From the NCBI RefSeq assembly GCF_027270735.1, contig NZ_JAPWIJ010000001.1:496001-560000 (forward strand): 64,000 nt of DNA. Reading direction: 5' to 3'. Shown piece after piece: positions 16,864 to 24,809 of this stretch. Source of the stretch: Rhodococcus ruber. Its GTDB lineage: Bacteria; Actinomycetota; Actinomycetes; Mycobacteriales; Mycobacteriaceae. A program made the position numbers and the translations under genes. Within the stretch, counting starts at the first letter, position 1. Each line of letters starts with the position of its first letter. The notes under the pieces are model-generated. The model was not told the origin of the DNA. It did no database searches and was given only the letters and a program-made list of their open reading frames with translations.

Positions 16864-18045
16864 TCAGTGCGAGCTGCGCATGCGTTCGATCACGCCTGCG
16901 ATGAAGTCCGAAATGGTATCCAGATCCTGCAGATATGACCAGTAGTCGGGATGGGTACCCGTCAGCGCTGTGCTCGCCCTGTCGATCCGGGCGAGCTGAG
17001 CATCCAACACCGAGCCCCATTCGGCAACCAGGCCACGATTGATCGCGAGTTGTTGAGCGTCACGAAGTTTGAACCGCACTTTGTTCTCGGTCTCTTTCGG
17101 ATCGGTCTTCACCGCGCGCAGCAGACGAACTCGGTCGGTGACCGCGTCGACCAGATGTTCGGCATCGCTCAGGTGTTGACGCGCCTGGGTCACCAGATCC
17201 AGAGACTGTTCGGGGTTACCTGCGTCGAGCGCCGAACGCGCCGCCCGCAGATCCTCGTCCGCCTGCTCGATGTGTCGTGCACTCGACCGTTCGTTACGCG
17301 AGAGATCCGCCGAGCTCTTGGCGTTGAACTCGCGTAGCAGGCTCGAGAAGGCCGGTGCGATGCCCTCGGATCGCGTTCGGACGGCTTCGATTCGGGTGCG
17401 TACCGAGGACAGCGCGGTCCTTGCCTCCTGAAGTCGTCCGGGGGCCGACTCCACTGCCGCACGTAAAGCTGCGGCTCGTTCGCGAACCTGTGCGGCGCTC
17501 TCGCGTGCGCGCAGCGGATCGCGCTGGTTGCTCTGCAATTGTGTTGTTGCCGAATCGAGTTCGCGCCACGCCAGACGTAGTGACGGGTACCCGGCGTACT
17601 GCTCGTCGACGGTGGCTCGGGCGGCATCGGCCTCGGTCAGTGCGTCCTGCACCAGGCGCGGTGTGGCCGCGAATTGGGCGGAGGCCTGCTCGAGGGCGCC
17701 GCGATGGGCGTCGTAGAACCTGTCGACGGCCGCGCTGGCGTCGTGCAGTGATCGGGTCGCGTTGTCGAATGCCGATCTGGCGGCAGCCGTGGTGATTCCG
17801 TCGAATTGATCGGTTGCGGTGAGGTAGGCGGCCCCGGCGTCGAAGCACTGCTTCTCGGTGTCGGCCCATCGGGCGGCGAGTCTGTCCTCCGGGCGCAAGG
17901 CGGTGGAGGCCTCGACGCCTGCCGATGCGATGGACTGGCGCTTGTCCATATCGAGGAAGGCGGCGACGGCGTTGTCCTGGGATCGGCGCGCGGAGGCGTC
18001 GGATTCGGGTCCTCTGCGGAACACCCCAGGCCAGCGACTTGTCAC
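16864..18045 (-). CDS. coiled-coil protein, first gene of ter operon
   Basis: The 393-residue protein is almost entirely alpha-helical and charged, with long coiled-coil stretches (about residues 60-330) rich in Ala, Glu, Arg and Gln, such as [20 protein letters not shown]. No signal peptide or membrane helix is evident. The GTG at 18045 starts the conserved part ([14 protein letters not shown]). The frame extends further upstream but would run into the terD coding sequence. It is divergent from terD across 124 bp and is the first gene of the operon with the aldolase, PRTase fusion and HAD. A scaffold or partner role is inference only. Confidence 0.72.
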   Translation of the reverse strand: MTSRWPGVFRRGPESDASARRSQDNAVAAFLDMDKRQSIASAGVEASTALRPEDRLAARWADTEKQCFDAGAAYLTATDQFDGITTAAARSAFDNATRSLHDASAAVDRFYDAHRGALEQASAQFAATPRLVQDALTEADAARATVDEQYAGYPSLRLAWRELDSATTQLQSNQRDPLRARESAAQVRERAAALRAAVESAPGRLQEARTALSSVRTRIEAVRTRSEGIAPAFSSLLREFNAKSSADLSRNERSSARHIEQADEDLRAARSALDAGNPEQSLDLVTQARQHLSDAEHLVDAVTDRVRLLRAVKTDPKETENKVRFKLRDAQQLAINRGLVAEWGSVLDAQLARIDRASTALTGTHPDYWSYLQDLDTISDFIAGVIERMRSSH

Positions 18046-18063
18046 CTGCTCGATAGTACTGAC

Positions 18064-18090
18064 GGGAACCCTGGCGATGTCGCAGTCGTT
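18064..18090 (+). promoter_or_regulatory. putative ECF-sigma promoter for terD
   Basis: GGGAAC at 18064-18069 and CGTT at 18087-18090 are separated by 17 bp, the pattern recognised by SigH/SigE-type stress sigma factors in actinobacteria. It lies about 80 bp upstream of the terD ATG in the divergent intergenic region, partly overlapping the start of the coiled-coil gene's upstream zone. The short motif could occur by chance. Confidence 0.4.
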
Positions 18091-18169
18091 GGCGGAGTAC
18101 GTCCAAGAACCGGACATTCCCACTACGGTTGTACCCGTAACGGGAAACCATTTGCGAAAGGACCTCTCC

Positions 18170-18745
18170 ATGGGCGTCAGCCTCAGCAAGGGTGGCAATG
18201 TCTCGCTCACCAAAGCAGCTCCGAACCTCACCGCAGTGGTGGTCGGACTCGGGTGGGACATCCGCACGACGACCGGTACCGACTTCGATCTCGATGCCAG
18301 CGCCATCGCGCTGAACTCGACGAAGAAGGCCCTCAGCGACGGACACTTCGTGTTCTTCAACAACTTGAAGTCTCCCGACGGCTCCATCGAGCACACCGGA
18401 GACAACACCACGGGTGAGGGCGACGGAGACGACGAGCAGATCAAGGTCGATCTCGCCGCTGTGCCGCCGGAGATCGAGACCATCACCTTCCCCGTGTCGA
18501 TCTACGATGCGGACGCTCGCTCGCAGTCGTTCGGTCAGGTGCGCAACGCGTTCATCCGCGTCATCAACCAGGCCGACAACTCCGAGCTCGCCCGCTACGA
18601 CCTCAGCGAGGATGCCTCGACCGAGACCGCCATGGTCTTCGGTGAGCTCTACCGAAACGGCGCGGAGTGGAAGTTCCGCGCAGTCGGTCAGGGCTACGCA
18701 TCCGGCCTCGCGGGCATCGCCCGTGACTTCGGAGTAAACGTCTAG
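18170..18745 (+). CDS. terD: TerD family stress/tellurite resistance protein
   Basis: The 191-residue protein is a standard single-domain TerD. It starts [15 protein letters not shown] and contains [19 protein letters not shown] and [15 protein letters not shown], the acidic loops that bind Ca2+. TerD is a cytosolic, often membrane-associated protein linked to tellurite, oxidative and phage stress in many bacteria. The ATG at 18170 has AAGGA seven bases upstream. A strong terminator follows at 18771, and the TerC-like DUF475 gene comes after that terminator. Divergent from the coiled-coil/aldolase/PRTase operon. Confidence 0.96.
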   Translation: MGVSLSKGGNVSLTKAAPNLTAVVVGLGWDIRTTTGTDFDLDASAIALNSTKKALSDGHFVFFNNLKSPDGSIEHTGDNTTGEGDGDDEQIKVDLAAVPPEIETITFPVSIYDADARSQSFGQVRNAFIRVINQADNSELARYDLSEDASTETAMVFGELYRNGAEWKFRAVGQGYASGLAGIARDFGVNV

Positions 18746-18770
18746 TCAAGACTCTCCCAAGATTGGGGAT

Positions 18771-18807
18771 ACCCCCGCATCATCATTCATGATGGGCGGG
18801 GGTTTTT
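18771..18807 (+). terminator. rho-independent terminator after terD
   Basis: ACCCCCGC pairs with GCGGGGGT, with an ATCAT/ATGAT inner stem, followed by a TTTTT run. It lies 26 bp after the terD stop and partly separates terD from the DUF475 gene. It overlaps an ATG at 18789 that could otherwise be taken as the DUF475 start. Confidence 0.85.
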
Positions 18808-18836
18808 CCGTATTTGTCTCGAGAAAGGCCACACCT

Positions 18837-19934
18837 GTGGTTGTGAAGATCTTCGGATGGTCGATCGCGGTCACCATCGTCTCTGTCATCGTGGCCTTCC
18901 TCTACGGCGGGATAGAGGCGATGATCCTCGTCCTCATCCTCGGCGTACTCGAGGTGTCCCTGTCCTTCGACAATGCCGTCATCAACGCCACCGTGCTGCG
19001 ACGGATGAGCGAGTTCTGGCAGAAGATCTTCCTCACCATCGGCATCGTCATCGCCGTGTTCGGTATGCGGCTGCTGTTCCCGCTGGTGATCGTCTGGGCT
19101 GCGTCGGGCCTCGGTCCGGTCGCCGCCATCGACCTGGCGCTCAACCCGCCCGCCGACGGTGCCGCGACCTTCCCGGACGGGTCACCCAGCTACGAGACGC
19201 TCCTCACCGACGCGCACCCGCAGATCGCGGCGTTCGGCGGCATGTTCCTGCTGATGCTCTTCCTCGGCTTCATCTTCGAGGATCGCGAGATCACCTGGTT
19301 GAGCTGGTTGGAGAAGCCCCTTGCCCGAATCGGTCGTCTCGATCAGCTCTCCGTCGTCGTTGCCGGCTTGCTGCTGGTCCTGAGCGCTGAATTCCTCGCC
19401 GACGACGACAAGATCTCCACTGTCATGGTCTCCGGCGTGCTCGGCATGATCACGTACATCGCGGTGAACGGTCTGGGCGAGTTGTTCCACGTCGAAGAAG
19501 AGGGCGAGGAGTCCTCGGGTGGACCCAGCGAACTGGCCAAGGCGACGGGTAAGGCCGGCTTCTTCCTGTTCCTCTACCTCGAAGTGCTCGACGCGTCCTT
19601 CTCGTTCGACGGCGTCATCGGTGCCTTTGCCATCACTGCGGACCCGATCATCATTGCGCTCGGCCTGGGCTTCATCGGTGCGATGTTCGTCCGGTCCATC
19701 ACGGTGTTCCTCGTGCGCAAGGGCACGTTGTCCGATTACGTGTACCTCGAGCACGGCGCGCACTGGGCGATCGGCGCGTTGTCGGTCATTCTGCTGGTGT
19801 CGATCGGCGTACACATCAACGAGCTGATCACCGGCTTCGTGGGCATCCTGTTCATCGGAGCTGCTCTGCTGAGCAGTATCCGACGCAACAAGCGCCTCGA
19901 AAAAGAAGGCGTGGACACCGCAGTCAGCGTCTGA
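18837..19934 (+). CDS. DUF475 (TerC-like) integral membrane protein
   Basis: The 365-residue protein has about nine transmembrane helices and belongs to DUF475 in the TerC/LysE-like superfamily. Acidic signatures in membrane segments, LEVSLSFDNAVINA and LEVLDASFSFDGVIGA, correspond to the conserved Asp motifs of TerC and suggest transport or sensing of a cation. The GTG at 18837 has AGAAAGG eight bases upstream; the ATG at 18789 lies inside the terD terminator and is rejected. Placed after terD it acts with the Ter proteins at the membrane, as TerC does. The ion it handles is not known from the sequence; manganese or calcium is plausible. Confidence 0.92.
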   Translation: MVVKIFGWSIAVTIVSVIVAFLYGGIEAMILVLILGVLEVSLSFDNAVINATVLRRMSEFWQKIFLTIGIVIAVFGMRLLFPLVIVWAASGLGPVAAIDLALNPPADGAATFPDGSPSYETLLTDAHPQIAAFGGMFLLMLFLGFIFEDREITWLSWLEKPLARIGRLDQLSVVVAGLLLVLSAEFLADDDKISTVMVSGVLGMITYIAVNGLGELFHVEEEGEESSGGPSELAKATGKAGFFLFLYLEVLDASFSFDGVIGAFAITADPIIIALGLGFIGAMFVRSITVFLVRKGTLSDYVYLEHGAHWAIGALSVILLVSIGVHINELITGFVGILFIGAALLSSIRRNKRLEKEGVDTAVSV

Positions 19935-19943
19935 TCTGCGGTC

Positions 19944-20309
19944 TCACAGCTCCGAGATATCTACCAGTCCGTCCTGGAGGGCCCGTGCCACCAGGCCAGC
20001 CTTGGTCGGGGCCGGCCGTCCGACCGAGGTGTACTTTGCCCGAATCCGGGTGAGGTGGGTGTTGACGGTGCCGAGCGAGAGGAACAGTGCCCTCGCGACC
20101 TCTGTCTTGGAGTCGTGGTTGATCCAGCAGAGCAGCACCTCGATCTCGCGGCCGGTGAGGTCGGGTCGCGGCGGGAACGGGCTCGCAGGCGCCGGGACGG
20201 GGTGTATCTGCATGGCTGGCGGAACCAGGCTGATCGGCCCACGCGAACGGTGTGCCGCCGGGACGGACGAATCGCTCGCAGAGGGCAAAGGTTCGAGCAG
20301 TGCAGACAT
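19944..20309 (-). CDS. LuxR-type HTH protein without receiver domain
   Basis: The 121-residue protein has a Pro/Ser-rich N-terminus and a C-terminal LuxR-type helix-turn-helix (about 50-115) with LTGREIEVLLCWINHDSKTE and a segment GRPAPTKAGLVARALQDG. No receiver domain is present. Its HTH is close to that of the response regulator 330 bp upstream, so the two are paralogues. The ATG at 20309 has GGGAG six bases upstream; the longer frame lacks this. Convergent with the DUF475 gene. It may be a phosphorylation-independent or partner regulator. Confidence 0.82.
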   Translation of the reverse strand: MSALLEPLPSASDSSVPAAHRSRGPISLVPPAMQIHPVPAPASPFPPRPDLTGREIEVLLCWINHDSKTEVARALFLSLGTVNTHLTRIRAKYTSVGRPAPTKAGLVARALQDGLVDISEL

Positions 20310-20436
20310 CAAATCTCCCGGACGCCGAAGTGGGTTGAGACCAACTAAACCAATGTGGACGATTCTCACAGGTAATGCTCAGGTTTTCTGCCCTGATTTC
20401 TAGGGGCATTGAAACGTCAACTGCCGCGTCAGCGTG

Positions 20437-20607
20437 TCACGGCGGTACGACAGCCTGACGGCCGTCGGCATCGAGTTCGATTCCCACACCTGCGTTCGAG
20501 TCGCTGACCTGGACGGACGCGACCTTTGCCCGGCCGGGAAGCACTATCCGGGCGGTGTCGACGCCGCCCTCGGCACCTCGGAGGGGTCGGGAAACCGCGG
20601 TACTCAT
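20437..20607 (-). CDS. small hypothetical protein downstream of response regulator
   Basis: A 56-residue ORF on the same strand, 36 bp after the response-regulator stop. It reads MSTAVSRPL at the start and has an alternating beta-like pattern (ASVQVSDSNAGVGIELDADG). A CGGAG motif precedes the ATG at 20607; a GTG at 20634 is an alternative. No known family is recognised. The codon composition is coding-like, but the ORF is short. Confidence 0.4.
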   Translation of the reverse strand: MSTAVSRPLRGAEGGVDTARIVLPGRAKVASVQVSDSNAGVGIELDADGRQAVVPP

Positions 20608-20643
20608 GTGCTCCGAAGTTGTGGGACGAACCACAGCTCGGCA

Positions 20644-21342
20644 TCAATCCCGCGGCGGCAGTTCGGGCATCGGCAACCAACCGTCTTCGACCGCCCGCTT
20701 GTAGAGGTCGGTCTTCGTCGGTGCCGGACGCCCGGCCTCGGCGTACTTGTTCCGGATGCGAACGAGGTAGTCGTTGACGGTCTGCTCGGACAGTCCGGCG
20801 AGACTGGCTACTCGAGCGGCCTTCTCCCCCGACGCATACAGCGCGAGTACCTCGCGTTGGCGGGGGCTGAGACCGACATCGGGTAGCTGCGGATCACCGT
20901 CGATCGCGGCGGCCCAATCCGTCGTGACTACCTGACCGCCGCTCGCGGCGCGCCTGATCGCGGAGACGATCGCGGCCGCGGGAGCGGACTTGCGTACCAC
21001 GCCCAGTACACCGGCGCGGGCAGCCGAGCGCACCAGAAACGCGTTCTCGGCACCGGTGTAGACCAGTACACGCGCACCGGCGGCGTGTAGTCGCTCCACA
21101 TTCGATCTCGGAGACGAGCCGTCACCGAGTCGAAGGTCGAGCACCACGAGGTCGAAAGTCCGGTGCTGTGCCAGCAACTCGCCGACGGTGGCGGCCATGG
21201 ACACCAGCTCGAGGTCGGGTTCGTGCGCGAGCATCGCCTGAAGGCCGAGAGCCACGGATTCGTGATCCTCGACCAGCCCGACGCGTCGTATCTCGGTGGT
21301 CTCGTCGCTCGTACTCTCCTGCGAATTCGACACCTGTGTCAT
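20644..21342 (-). CDS. NarL/FixJ-type response regulator
   Basis: The 232-residue protein has a receiver domain (about 20-135) with the acidic pair E25-D26 in GLVEDHESV and phosphoacceptor Asp69 in LVVLDLRLGDGSS, then a LuxR-type HTH (about 160-225) with LSPRQREVLALYASGEKAAR and the YAEAGRPAPTKTDLYKRAVEDG tail. It would bind DNA as a dimer after phosphorylation. No histidine kinase is adjacent, so it is an orphan here. The HTH tail is shared with the receiver-less protein downstream. Confidence 0.92.
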   Translation of the reverse strand: MTQVSNSQESTSDETTEIRRVGLVEDHESVALGLQAMLAHEPDLELVSMAATVGELLAQHRTFDLVVLDLRLGDGSSPRSNVERLHAAGARVLVYTGAENAFLVRSAARAGVLGVVRKSAPAAAIVSAIRRAASGGQVVTTDWAAAIDGDPQLPDVGLSPRQREVLALYASGEKAARVASLAGLSEQTVNDYLVRIRNKYAEAGRPAPTKTDLYKRAVEDGWLPMPELPPRD

Positions 21343-21363
21343 GTCCCCGTCCCGCCCTGGGTA

Positions 21364-22767
21364 CTACTGCCCCGGTGATGTCGTCAGAGATATCGTTGCT
21401 GGTCGGGGCGATATTACAGACGCCCGGTCGGTTTCGCCCGGGAAAGGGACGCGCATCCGAGCCCGGATGAACAGCACGAAGAACACCAGCAGCAACAGTG
21501 CTCGGCCCCACACCCCGACGAGAACGAAGAACTCTTCGTTCTCGGCGTCGGCACCCGAGGCGAGCGCAGCGAAATACTTGAAAACGCCGACCCCCATCGA
21601 CAGATCGACCAGCAGATACGAGCCGACGAGTCCCCACGGAACCCGCAGCAACACCAAGAAGGGCAGAAGCCACAGCGTGTACTGCGGCGAGTGCACCTTG
21701 TGCAGCAGCATGAATCCGCAGAGCATCGATCCGCTCACCGCGACCCACGGATAGGTACCGTCCACCTTTGCGCGACGCCAGCCGAGCCACAGCGCAAGAG
21801 CGAACGCGGCGAACACCATCAGCGGCGACGCGACGTCCACCACGTCCTGGAAGGAGGCCTCGGCCTCGGCGTAGGCATCGGGAGTCATCTGGTCGCTGAT
21901 GTAGAAGTGGCGCAGTCCCCAGTACCAGATGGAGTTGGTCGTCAGGTCCGCCTGCCGAAGCGATTGGAACGTGAACGATGCGCGCCACCCCTCGTAGCCG
22001 AACACCGCGAACGGCAGATTCACTGCAACCACGGTGCCGATCGCGGCGCCGGCGACCATCAGACCGCCGCGGATGTCCCAGCGACCTTTGACGGTGTCGG
22101 CGGATTCGCGCCCGTCGAAGCCGCCGGTGACCACGTACGCGATCAGGGGCAGCACGAATGCACCGGGATAGAGCTTGAGGCAGAAGCCGATCGCCAACAA
22201 CACCGACGCGAGAACGGCTCGCCGCCGCAGTGGCATCGGCAACGTCATGACGAAGATCGCGCCGACGGCGGCGGCGACGACGGGCAGTTCCCAGTTGTGG
22301 AAGGCGTACATCACCAGCGGCGGGGTGATCGACCACAGCAGTGCCGACCAGCCGGCCATCCGGCCGAGCATCCACGCGGTGATCAGACCGAAGGGCGCGA
22401 GAATCAACGCCGAGGTCAGCAGAAACTGCGCGTCGGTGTGGGCGGGAATGGCTCCGAGCCACATCAGCACGCCGCTGAGGACGGGGTACTCCACAGTTCC
22501 TCCGGTGAGGATTCCGTCGCTGGTGATGGCTCCGTGGATGTACGGGAAGATGTGGTTGTCGATATCGCGACCGAGCCAGAGAAATTGGATGTCGGAGTAG
22601 CAGACCGAGGAATCCTTGATCGCGTCGAACATCGTGCTGCGACCCGACGCGTCGAACGGCGCGACCGCGCAGCGGGCCTTGTTGAGATACCCCAGAATCA
22701 GTCCGAGTGCAGCCATCGCGACGACCACGACGACCGTCATCGGATTGGTGCGGACCCCGGATCGCAT
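21364..22767 (-). CDS. GT87 family membrane glycosyltransferase (second copy)
   Basis: The 467-residue protein is polytopic, with about ten transmembrane helices and the family's features: a cytosolic start, first helix at PMTVVVVVAMAALGLILGYL, an extracytoplasmic loop containing VCYSDIQFLWLGRDID, and CLKLYPGAFVLPLIAYVV. It is a paralogue of the GT87 gene after ponA. These enzymes add mannose or arabinose from polyprenyl carriers to envelope glycolipids. The gene ends 21 bp upstream of the response regulator on the same strand and diverges from the rpsF operon. Confidence 0.88.
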   Translation of the reverse strand: MRSGVRTNPMTVVVVVAMAALGLILGYLNKARCAVAPFDASGRSTMFDAIKDSSVCYSDIQFLWLGRDIDNHIFPYIHGAITSDGILTGGTVEYPVLSGVLMWLGAIPAHTDAQFLLTSALILAPFGLITAWMLGRMAGWSALLWSITPPLVMYAFHNWELPVVAAAVGAIFVMTLPMPLRRRAVLASVLLAIGFCLKLYPGAFVLPLIAYVVTGGFDGRESADTVKGRWDIRGGLMVAGAAIGTVVAVNLPFAVFGYEGWRASFTFQSLRQADLTTNSIWYWGLRHFYISDQMTPDAYAEAEASFQDVVDVASPLMVFAAFALALWLGWRRAKVDGTYPWVAVSGSMLCGFMLLHKVHSPQYTLWLLPFLVLLRVPWGLVGSYLLVDLSMGVGVFKYFAALASGADAENEEFFVLVGVWGRALLLLVFFVLFIRARMRVPFPGETDRASVISPRPATISLTTSPGQ

Positions 22768-22815
22768 GGTGCAAGACTATGACGCGCGAACACCGGACCG
22801 TACGCCTGACGGAAA

Positions 22816-22845
22816 TTAGCAGGTCAGCGCCCTGTCGTGTATCTT
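22816..22845 (+). promoter_or_regulatory. candidate promoter of rpsF-ssb-rpsR-rplI operon
   Basis: TTAGCA at 22816-22821 and TATCTT at 22840-22845 are 18 bp apart and lie about 85 bp upstream of the rpsF ATG, in the divergent gap after the GT87 gene. Match to the vegetative consensus is moderate. Confidence 0.35.
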
Positions 22846-22851
22846 CGAGGG

Positions 22852-22893
22852 GTTGCTGACGCAACGACCCTCCTGCCACGGATAGTCCGTGGC
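22852..22893 (+). promoter_or_regulatory. structured 5' leader of rpsF (possible S6:S18 site)
   Basis: Two hairpins lie between the promoter and rpsF: GTTGC/GCAAC around TGAC (22852-22865) and an eight-base-pair stem GCCACGGA/TCCGTGGC with a TAG loop (22875-22893). They are followed by a strong AGGAGG at 22911. Many bacterial rpsF mRNAs are autoregulated by the S6:S18 complex through a leader hairpin; this one is in the right place but I cannot confirm the conserved bulge. Confidence 0.45.
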
Positions 22894-22928
22894 CGTTTTC
22901 ACTAGTCCACAGGAGGTGATGAGGTCTT

Positions 22929-23216
22929 ATGCGTCATTACGAATTGATGGTCATTCTCGACCCCAATCTGGACGAGCGCACTGTCGCTCCGTCGCTCGAT
23001 ACGTTCCTCAACGTCGTTCGCAAGGATGGCGGCACCGTCGACAAGGTCGATGTGTGGGGCAAGCGTCGTCTGGCCTACGAAATCCTCAAGCACGCCGAGG
23101 GCATCTACGCCATTGTGAACCTCAACGCCGAGCCTGCCACCGTCAGCGAGCTGGATCGTCAGCTCGGACTCAACGAGTCCGTGTTGCGTACGAAGGTCCT
23201 GCGACAGGGCAAGTAA
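22929..23216 (+). CDS. rpsF: 30S ribosomal protein S6
   Basis: The 95-residue protein is a complete bacterial S6 ([37 protein letters not shown]). S6 binds with S18 to the platform of the 30S subunit. It is the first gene of the rpsF-ssb-rpsR-rplI operon and is preceded by a strong AGGAGGTGA. The order matches mycobacteria. Positive confirmation comes from both sequence and neighbours. Confidence 0.98.
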   Translation: MRHYELMVILDPNLDERTVAPSLDTFLNVVRKDGGTVDKVDVWGKRRLAYEILKHAEGIYAIVNLNAEPATVSELDRQLGLNESVLRTKVLRQGK

Positions 23217-23273
23217 TTGTCGTTGCCCGCCTCTAGGCTGGCATCTACAACGCTTACTACTGAAAGAGGAACC

Positions 23274-23825
23274 ATGGCAGGCGAGACCGTCATCACCGTC
23301 ATCGGAAACTTGACGGCTGATCCAGAACTTCGATTCACCCCCGCCGGTGCGGCGGTTGCCAACTTCACGGTTGCATCCACGCCGCGCACATTCGATCGTC
23401 AGACGAACGAATGGAAAGACGGCGACGCGCTCTTCATGCGCTGCAATATTTGGCGCGAGGCAGCGGAAAACGTTGCCGAGAGCTTGACCCGAGGCTCGCG
23501 AGTGATCGTGAGCGGACGGTTGCGGCAGCGTTCGTACGAAACGCGTGAGGGTGAGAAGCGGACAGTCGTCGAGCTCGAAGTCGACGAGATCGGACCTTCA
23601 CTCCGCTACGCCACCGCAAAGGTCAACAAGGCCAACCGCGGTGGAGGTGGCGGCGGAGGCGGCTTCAACTCCGGCTCCGGCTCCGGTTCCTCCGGCGGAT
23701 CGAGCGGCGGCCGCTCGAACTCCTCGTCCAACTCCGGTTCCGGCGGAGACGATCCCTGGGGCAGTGCTCCAGCGGCATCGGGCTCCTTCGGCGGACGTGG
23801 CGGAGACGAAGAGCCACCGTTCTAG
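23274..23825 (+). CDS. ssb: single-stranded DNA-binding protein
   Basis: The 183-residue protein has an N-terminal OB fold (about 1-115: [38 protein letters not shown]) and a Gly/Ser-rich disordered linker ending in the acidic tip GGDEEPPF, which recruits replication and repair partners. SSB binds single-stranded DNA as a tetramer. The ATG at 23274 with AGAGGA upstream is chosen over an in-frame ATG-free extension. Second gene of the ribosomal operon. Confidence 0.98.
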   Translation: MAGETVITVIGNLTADPELRFTPAGAAVANFTVASTPRTFDRQTNEWKDGDALFMRCNIWREAAENVAESLTRGSRVIVSGRLRQRSYETREGEKRTVVELEVDEIGPSLRYATAKVNKANRGGGGGGGGFNSGSGSGSSGGSSGGRSNSSSNSGSGGDDPWGSAPAASGSFGGRGGDEEPPF

Positions 23826-23867
23826 ATCCTTCGATCGAGAACAACCAGATGTAACGGAGAAAGCCCC

Positions 23868-24110
23868 ATGCCCAAACCGCCATTGCGCGACAAGGTGCTC
23901 AAGAAGAAAGCGTGTTCCTTCTGCAAGGAGAAGAACGCGTCGATCGATTACAAGGACACGACGTTGCTGCGTAAGTACGTCAGCGATCGCGGAAAGATCC
24001 GTGCTCGCCGTGTCACCGGCAACTGCGTCCAGCATCAGCGTGACGTGGCCGTTGCCGTGAAGAACTCGCGTGAGGTAGCACTGCTGCCTTACGCCGCGAC
24101 GGCTCGATAG
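23868..24110 (+). CDS. rpsR: 30S ribosomal protein S18
   Basis: The 80-residue protein is S18 ([29 protein letters not shown]). It keeps the cysteines CSFC and a later Cys, the zinc-binding (C+) form. Mycobacteria encode a zinc-independent second copy elsewhere, so zinc-dependent switching is possible but no second copy is in the window. It lies between ssb and rplI and partners with S6. Confidence 0.97.
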   Translation: MPKPPLRDKVLKKKACSFCKEKNASIDYKDTTLLRKYVSDRGKIRARRVTGNCVQHQRDVAVAVKNSREVALLPYAATAR

Positions 24111-24125
24111 AAAGGGGCGATTGGT

Positions 24126-24581
24126 ATGAAACTGATCCTCACCGCTGATGTGGACAACCTCGGTGCGCCTGGCGACACCGTAGAGGTCAAGGACGGCTAC
24201 GGCCGTAACTTCCTGCTGCCCCGCGGACTGGCCATCCAGGCCACCCGTGGAGCTCAGAAGCAGGTCGACGGCATTCGCCGCGCTCAGGAGGCTCGTGCCG
24301 TTCGCGGACTCGAGCACGCCAACGAGCTCAAGCAGGCCATCGAAGGCCTCGAGGCAGTCACGCTGGCCGTCAAGACCGCGGGCGACTCGGGCAAGCTGTT
24401 CGGCTCGGTCACCGCGTCGGACGTCGCTTCTGCGTTGAAGGCTGCCGGTGGCCCGGTTGTCGACAAGCGCAGCATCGATCTGCCGAAGGCACACGTCAAG
24501 AGCACGGGCAAGCACGACATCGTCGTGAACCTGCACCCCGACGTGACCGCCAAGTTCAAGCTGGAGGTCGTCGGAAGCTGA
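24126..24581 (+). CDS. rplI: 50S ribosomal protein L9
   Basis: The 151-residue protein is a full L9: the N-terminal rRNA-binding domain ([33 protein letters not shown]), a long central helix and the C-terminal domain. L9 binds 23S rRNA near the L1 stalk and helps frame maintenance. It is 15 bp after rpsR and is followed by a strong terminator, closing the operon. Confidence 0.98.
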   Translation: MKLILTADVDNLGAPGDTVEVKDGYGRNFLLPRGLAIQATRGAQKQVDGIRRAQEARAVRGLEHANELKQAIEGLEAVTLAVKTAGDSGKLFGSVTASDVASALKAAGGPVVDKRSIDLPKAHVKSTGKHDIVVNLHPDVTAKFKLEVVGS

Positions 24582-24610
24582 TTTCGGCTTTCGGCCCGAT
24601 ACGGCTGCAG

Positions 24611-24645
24611 AAAAGCCCCACGAACCACGGTTCGTGGGGCTTTTT
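24611..24645 (+). terminator. rho-independent terminator of rpsF operon
   Basis: A perfect stem, AAGCCCCACGAA paired with TTCGTGGGGCTT around a CCACGG loop, ends in a run of five T. It lies 30 bp after the rplI stop. Confidence 0.95.
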
Positions 24646-24809
24646 CGTGTCTTCTCACAAAGACCAACTGTCGCAATGGGTTCCATTTTGTGAAGGATCT
24701 CTCTCGATGGCATCTTTAGCCAAGGTTTGCGTAGCCTTTACGTGGGGGCGACATTCGACGCCGAAACACGATCGACCGACCTGACGCCTAGACGCCCGGA
24801 GGACCTGCC

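Noticed and set aside
18789-18836. ATG start for the DUF475 gene at 18789
   Set aside because: It lies within the terD terminator hairpin and lacks a Shine-Dalgarno; the GTG at 18837 has AGAAAGG at the right spacing.
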